Source: Morinoia aosen
Lineage: Eukaryota; Arthropoda; Malacostraca; Amphipoda; Talitridae
Direction of reading: 5' to 3'
DNA: 64,000 bases
Assembly: GCA_030386875.1 (NCBI GenBank)
Contig: CM059564.1
Location: 48,132,075 to 48,196,074 of the forward strand
In this document: positions 59,910 through 64,000 of the stretch, piece after piece
Position numbering within the stretch: the stretch's first letter is position 1
How the letters are laid out: each line of letters begins with the position of its first letter
The notes under the pieces: generated by a model
What the model was told of the DNA's origin: nothing
Database searches by the model: none
What the model saw: only the letters and a program-made list of their open reading frames with translations
Made by a program: the position numbers and the translations under genes

Positions 59910-60716
59910 CAGGCCTTCCACGCTCGTCAATTTTTGTACCCTAGGCTGGCATGTAATTTACCCTAGAATGCCCTTGGTTACCCTAGAAAATGTAAATTAG
60001 GGCAATATAATAATTGTTGTTTAGTCTTTAATAATACTATTGGCTTTGCCCTTAATTGCGCCGCATTGATAGCTTTTTTAAACTTTCCGGGCATTCGTTT
60101 ATTAATAAATGAATGATCTGAAGACCTTCATTGTGGAAACGTGTATAAAATGAAGTCCGTCTATCAAAACTACAGATGATATTTCCGAATATGGACCGAT
60201 CAACAACTCAAACAAACACACAAGCACTGTGGTCGACAAAACTGAAGTCCAGGTTTACATAACCAGTGTTCACCGTACATAAATAATACTTATAAAAACA
60301 AAAGCAAAATTTTGGTTGAAAATGCAGACCTACGTTATATTTTTTCCCGCTCGTTGTTTGAGTCTTCTGGCCAATCCAAATTAAATTAAAATTTATGAAC
60401 TCTACGTGCGCTGTTAAGTATAGCCTGAGATCAATCTGTTCAAAATAAGAGAAAGCCTAACGTAATACAAATAATTTTTAACCTCCAGGAAGCTATGCAA
60501 CTCACATAAAAAAAAGAAGTTCTGGGAATACATAGTGCATAACTGCAGTCTACAACATAATTAAAACGTCATCAAGCTTTCCGTATTTTGTGTCTAAGGT
60601 ATTGGCATTGCTGAAGGTTCTGAATGCGCGGCATTACTTTTATTTCATTAATAGCCTTAATTAGACTAGTATTAATTAGAAAATTAGATGCAGTGTAGCC
60701 AGATTCATTAAGCTTG

Positions 60717-60929
60717 CAGAGGTCTCCAAACTATGGCCAGCGGGCTACAACCGGCCCTTCACATAAATCCATCCGGCCCGCCAAACCAGTTCGTGTGGTG
60801 CCTTGAAAAAATAATATATGAGGAAATTAAATTACAGGCACTGCTTTTTTTCATTTTTTGTTCCTTCGGCCCACACGAATGCAGGAAGTATAAAATGTGG
60901 CGGTTACATTGAAAAGTTTGGAGACCACG
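60717..60929. mobile_element. Small hAT-like MITE nested in the hAT element
   Basis: Begins CAGAGGTCTCCAAACTATGG and ends with AAAAGTTTGGAGACCACG, giving inverted GGTCTCCAAACT ends. It has GGCCAGCGGGC/CCGGCCC segments typical of a widespread hAT-type repeat. The expected 8-bp duplication is not clear, so the border is approximate by a few bases. Confidence 0.65.
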
Positions 60930-60931
60930 CT

Positions 60932-61135
60932 TCAAGGTGATACATTGCATGCATCAAACAACGAACGCACGGTTTCATTCTTCATATTGGTTCTTTGTAA
61001 AGTTTTGGCCAAATTTAATTGGCTAAAGAAACGTTCAACGAAAGCATTTGAAAATTGGAGGGAGAACAACGCTGAAACTTTAATTGTAAGATTTGGATAA
61101 CATGGTAGCCCACTGGTATTTTCATGGCTAAACAT
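60932..61135 (-). pseudogene. hAT transposase C-terminal fragment (dimerisation region)
   Basis: Minus-strand frame of 67 codons. The stretch YPNLTIKVSALFSLQFSNAF, followed by VERFFSQLNLAKT and then MKNETVRSLFDAC, matches the known pattern of hAT C-termini: P-N-L, about 15 residues, S-N-A-x-x-E-R-x-F-S, N-x-x-K-T-x-x-R, N-E-x-x-x-x-L. In the family this region is the hydrophobic dimerisation segment near the C-terminus. The catalytic part and zinc finger (BED) are missing: upstream on the same strand lies the inserted mariner-type element, and no matching frame resumes beyond it. It sits inside the hAT element bounded at 59910 and 62542 and most likely belongs to it. Inactive remnant. Confidence 0.72.
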
Positions 61136-61263
61136 TGTTTCCTAGTAATTAACGGCTGATATGTCTGGTGTCAATTGTTCATCCAAGTAATGTTTATGTC
61201 ATTCTTCCTCACGACAGTTTTTTTTTCGACATACTATTCATTCAAGGAATTTCATATAATATA

Positions 61264-61875
61264 CTGGAAGTTTCAGAAAAAGAGATACAAAATTGCCCAC
61301 CAAGTAGAAAATGACCAAGTAAACACTTTTCCTCCAATGAAATTTTCCGAAAAAAAATCGGGCTTTTGAGATATTAACTATTTATTGTTTAAAAAAATGA
61401 AATTTAATAACACAGTTGCTCGCAATATTTATTTCGACTTTACTTTACGAAAAATTTTCAAAATATGTTCCACCTACATCAATGCACTTTTCAAATCTCA
61501 GCCTTGACGACTGCTGGATATTAGAAAATGCGTCTGGCATTTCAGATATCTCACCAGCAGCCACTGTAATTCTGGCCACGAGATCTTCCTCAGATTTAAT
61601 GGGTGTAGTATAAACAAGGCTCTGCATGTAGCCTTCTCGCAAAAACTTTTTTACCAAATATCACTCAAATTAGATTTTATTATTGTAAACTCTCATAGAA
61701 TAGAATTGATTGTAACGTAAATTGAAAATAAATATTGCGAATCATTGCGTAATTACATTTCATCCTTTAAACAATAAAAAGCTAATATCCTAAAAACCCG
61801 ATTAGAAGAAATAGTGTTTATTTGGCCATTTTCTACTTGGTGTTCATTTTTTAATGCTTGTTCTTAAACACTCTG
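61264..61875 (-). mobile_element. Broken Tc1/mariner-superfamily element with long inverted ends
   Basis: The ends are CTGGAAGTTTCAGAAA (left) and the complement of CAGAGTGTTTAAGAA (right), with TA on both sides (61262-61263 and 61876-61877). The inverted similarity continues inward for about 130-150 bp (CACCAAGTAGAAAATG, ATTGTTTAAA). A transposase tail is between them. Length 612 bp versus about 1.3-2 kb expected for an intact element, so it is internally deleted. Confidence 0.7.
61445..61657 (-). pseudogene. Tc1/mariner-type transposase C-terminal fragment
   Basis: Minus-strand frame of 70 codons. The run PIKSEEDLVARITVAAGEI, then MPDAFSNIQQSSRLRFEKCI and GGTYFENFS, matches a tail I know from many insect DDE transposases of the IS630/Tc1-mariner group: P-x-x-x-x-D-L-x-A-R-I-x-x-A, then P-x-x-F-x-x-x-x-x-S, then a C-I-x-x-x-G-x-x-F-E end. 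The DDE catalytic region and the N-terminal helix-turn-helix are absent. It lies between the inverted ends of the element at 61264-61875 in the orientation expected. Family assignment is from memory of the pattern and should be checked by a profile search. Confidence 0.6.
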
Positions 61876-62542
61876 TATTTAACAAAAATTTTGGAGTCAA
61901 TATTGAAGTATTACACAGATTTAGTTAGCGTACGTGGTCATCTGAAGGATTGTAGACGGAAAACCTTTCATGGATTAGTAAAACTGCTTCAACCAAGATA
62001 CATATACAGTTAGTAAACAAATTTCTTCTCTTGTGCAGTAATAAATGCATTCAATTTCCCTTAGTTGTAATCAAAGAACTCCAAATAACCGCAGGTTATC
62101 TGGTAGTTTACAGCATTGGCAATGATATTTAACCTGAGCTGAATCGCTAAACGACAACTCAGAGTAAAGTGTGAGTGCGTCGCACAGCTCGAGCAATCGT
62201 CAAAGAAAAGGCTTGTAAAGAAACTGCACGCCGCTCATTGCGGTAAGAACCGCAACTTGTTCAGAACCGGTATGTAGCTCGTTAACTTGTTCTATATTTA
62301 CGAAGCAAATGTTGGTTCGTCTTTTCCTTGAATTAATGGCTTCTGCTCAATTAATTCTTATTTGGGTTATTCATCTATAGGTGATGACAATCTCCTATAT
62401 TATTTTTACCATTTTTATAAGATAGATGTGAAATACAAATTTTACCCTAGATTTCGCATATTTTTTCCTTACCCTAGACAGTACCCTAGGAGGGGTCTGA
62501 TTACCCTAGACTAGGGTAATTACCCTAGGAGTGGAAGCACTG

Positions 62543-63565
62543 CTTTGAACTCATTTGTACCACAATGTTAGTTAGTACATCTTAGGGATATTTAGAACTC
62601 ATGTAAACCACAATGTTAGTTAGTACATTTTAGGAAGGTTGACTGTTGTATGGCGCTTTAGTATCGCAAGGGTCTTGTGAAGCTTCAGCAACATCTACGC
62701 CGTGATACTTAAAACTCATTCAAATCATAATTTCAGGTGATGTATATTCATAGTTTAGGAAGAAGGTTTATTTTTGCATGGCGTTCTACATGTAGAATGG
62801 CGCTGTTTTTGCCATAAGCACTTGTGTTTGTCGGTATAAAGCGTTTGGGTTGTTATTACAAGAAAGATTGCTTTGGTAAAAAATTCTATTAATGTGTTGA
62901 AATTTTTTTGCTCCTTCTATCATATTTTGAAATGAACATCCTTTGTCTTTCTAGGTAGGTAATTTTTCGTCTGTATTTGCCAGGAAAAATTAGTTGCGGG
63001 CGTTGATTTTTTTTTGCGCAACAGTTTGTACTTATTTTCTTTTGTATGAGCTGCTGGAACTATCGAATTTTTCCAACCTTAGCCTCTTGTGCTACGTACT
63101 GGAGAATAAAATCCATCATAACATTGCGTCTATGAATTTTTGAACGGATTTTTAATTAATTTCGTATTCGTCGTTTGCTGTGGGTTTGCTTCTCAGGTTC
63201 ATATGCAGTTTCCAGCATTGCTCACGTTGAGTAAATTTATTTTTTTCTGGGTTCTAGTTTGGCATCATTTTCATGTCCCACTTTTGTTGATAGTATAGCT
63301 CTGTATGGAGCAGCTTGTACAAGGAAAGTTATTATTTTAACCTCTGAAAGCCTTCAAGTGTTCAGTATTGGCAATGCCGGCTATATCTTTTGAGCATTTT
63401 AATTCCCTTCAACTGTTCGTTTACTTTGATCACAACTTAATCGATTCTCTTTTTCTCGCAGGTATGCCCTCTAAGAACGATTCACTCGAGGTCCTCTACA
63501 CATGAGTAACCATGACTTAGGTAAGGCTAATGTCATTGTTAAGAATCGTTTTCAAGTCGGCAGTA
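62543..63565. other. Host flank with local duplications, then unannotated
   Basis: ACCACAATGTTAGTTAGTAC occurs twice, about 60 bp apart (62560 and 62611). At 62665-62720 is a diverged copy of the sequence left of the hAT insertion, with GTGATACTTAAAACTCATT where the insertion site lies. Nothing further recognised. Confidence 0.6.
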
Positions 63566-63645
63566 TTAACACGTTGACTACGGATTGGTACATATGTGTA
63601 CCACGAGGTAAATTGCTCATTTACATACCGGAATATGAACTTGAA
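63566..63645 (+). mobile_element. piggyBac-like terminal fragment with TTAA
   Basis: TTAA at 63566-63569, then CACGTTGACTACGG, a GGTACATATGTGTACC near-palindrome, and GAGGTAAATTGCTCATTTAC. This matches the minus-strand fragment at 43193-43262. The other end is not in the window. Confidence 0.6.
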
Positions 63646-63662
63646 CTTGAACTTGAACTTGA
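63639..63662. repeat. Hexamer run, 4 copies
   Basis: GAACTT repeated four times, ending GAAGG. Confidence 0.85.
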
Positions 63663-64000
63663 AGGCCGACAGTGTCGGGGCCTTTGTAACGGCCTACAAT
63701 TCCCTCCACAATTTTCACACAAAGAGTTCAGCGCCTGGTACCAGACTTGTCCACTAAACTACTCAGGATCTACGATCCTTGTCACAAGCCTCCATTGGAA
63801 GGCATCACCGGGGCAACCAGTGTGTCAAAACACCATCCCCCGGCACATTGGGTCATTACAGCCCATTCTACCAGACTGGCTCATTCCAGTCACTGTCTCT
63901 TACTCCAGGCACGCACAAGAAACACTTTCATAGCCTCAGTGATACTCGCATTACACTCCTGATCCAATCCAGCAAGACAGCTCATACCGCAATCATCTTC
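63663..64000. other. Unannotated end of window
   Basis: Two overlapping plus frames (63502-63933 and 63747-63962) in different phases cover it. Neither has a recognised domain, though composition is less AT-rich than the surroundings. It could be the interior of the piggyBac-like or another element that continues past the window. Confidence 0.35.

Larger units (their letters stand above)
59910..62542 (-). mobile_element. hAT transposon with exact CTTTGAAC duplication
   Basis: Left end CAGGCCTTCCACGCTC and right end complementary to CAGTGCTTCCACTCC. Flanks are CTTTGAAC at 59902-59909 and again at 62543-62550, the 8-bp duplication expected of hAT. Subterminal TTACCCTAG motifs are repeated about three times inside the left end and about six times inside the right end. 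A fragment of the transposase C-terminus is on the minus strand (60932-61135). The interior is disrupted by a hAT-like MITE (60717-60929) and a mariner-type element (61264-61875). Not autonomous now. Confidence 0.88.

Noticed and set aside
1..64000. tRNA, rRNA or other structural RNA genes
   Set aside because: No cloverleaf with a matching B-box (GGTTCGANNCC) and no rRNA-like block were found by eye. A tRNAscan/Infernal run would be decisive and I could not run one.
1..64000. LINE or LTR retrotransposon coding regions
   Set aside because: No reverse-transcriptase motif such as Y/F-x-D-D in a plausible frame, no gag zinc knuckle and no integrase signature seen.

Overview
This window looks like eukaryotic, animal, most probably insect or other arthropod, nuclear DNA. 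It is AT-rich with GC-rich islands. It has no operon-like run of genes and no long open frame outside tandem repeats. It is full of minisatellites and of DNA-transposon relics whose ends and target-site duplications can be read directly (hAT, Tc1/mariner, piggyBac-like, PIF/Harbinger-like, Helitron-like, long-arm foldbacks). The species cannot be named from the sequence. No complete protein-coding gene, rRNA, tRNA or CRISPR array could be supported. The coding signal I trust is limited to two broken transposase C-termini; two short exon-like islands are weak candidates.

Layout. 1-8.4 kb: mostly unremarkable AT-rich DNA with two short direct duplications and one exon-like island. 8.4-10.3 kb: a composite inverted repeat, two piggyBac-like MITEs and a 674-bp foldback with an exact 8-bp target-site duplication. 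10.8-18.5 kb: the first minisatellites, the first copies of an unnamed interspersed family (called F1 here) and a 1.69-kb PIF/Harbinger-like element with TAA duplications. 19.8-37.5 kb: the most repeat-dense part, with about fifteen tandem arrays (units 14-57 bp), two CAGCTG clusters, a mariner MITE, two inverted-repeat structures and an LTR-like insertion inside a 14-bp array. 38-56 kb: more F1 copies, piggyBac-like elements, two Helitron-like elements, a promoter-like GC island and long stretches with nothing recognisable. 56.3-58.1 kb: a nearly uniform 18-bp array of about 97 units. 59.9-62.5 kb: a nested transposon island, a hAT element with CTTTGAAC duplications that contains a small hAT-like MITE, a broken hAT transposase end and a broken mariner-type element. 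63.6 kb: another piggyBac-like terminus.

The items do not form a pathway. What links them is repeat biology. About 9-10 kb (roughly 15%) is tandem array. At least a dozen F1 copies all lie on the same strand. Several transposon families can be delimited to the base. Long open frames inside the arrays are by-products of stop-free repeat units and are not annotated as genes.
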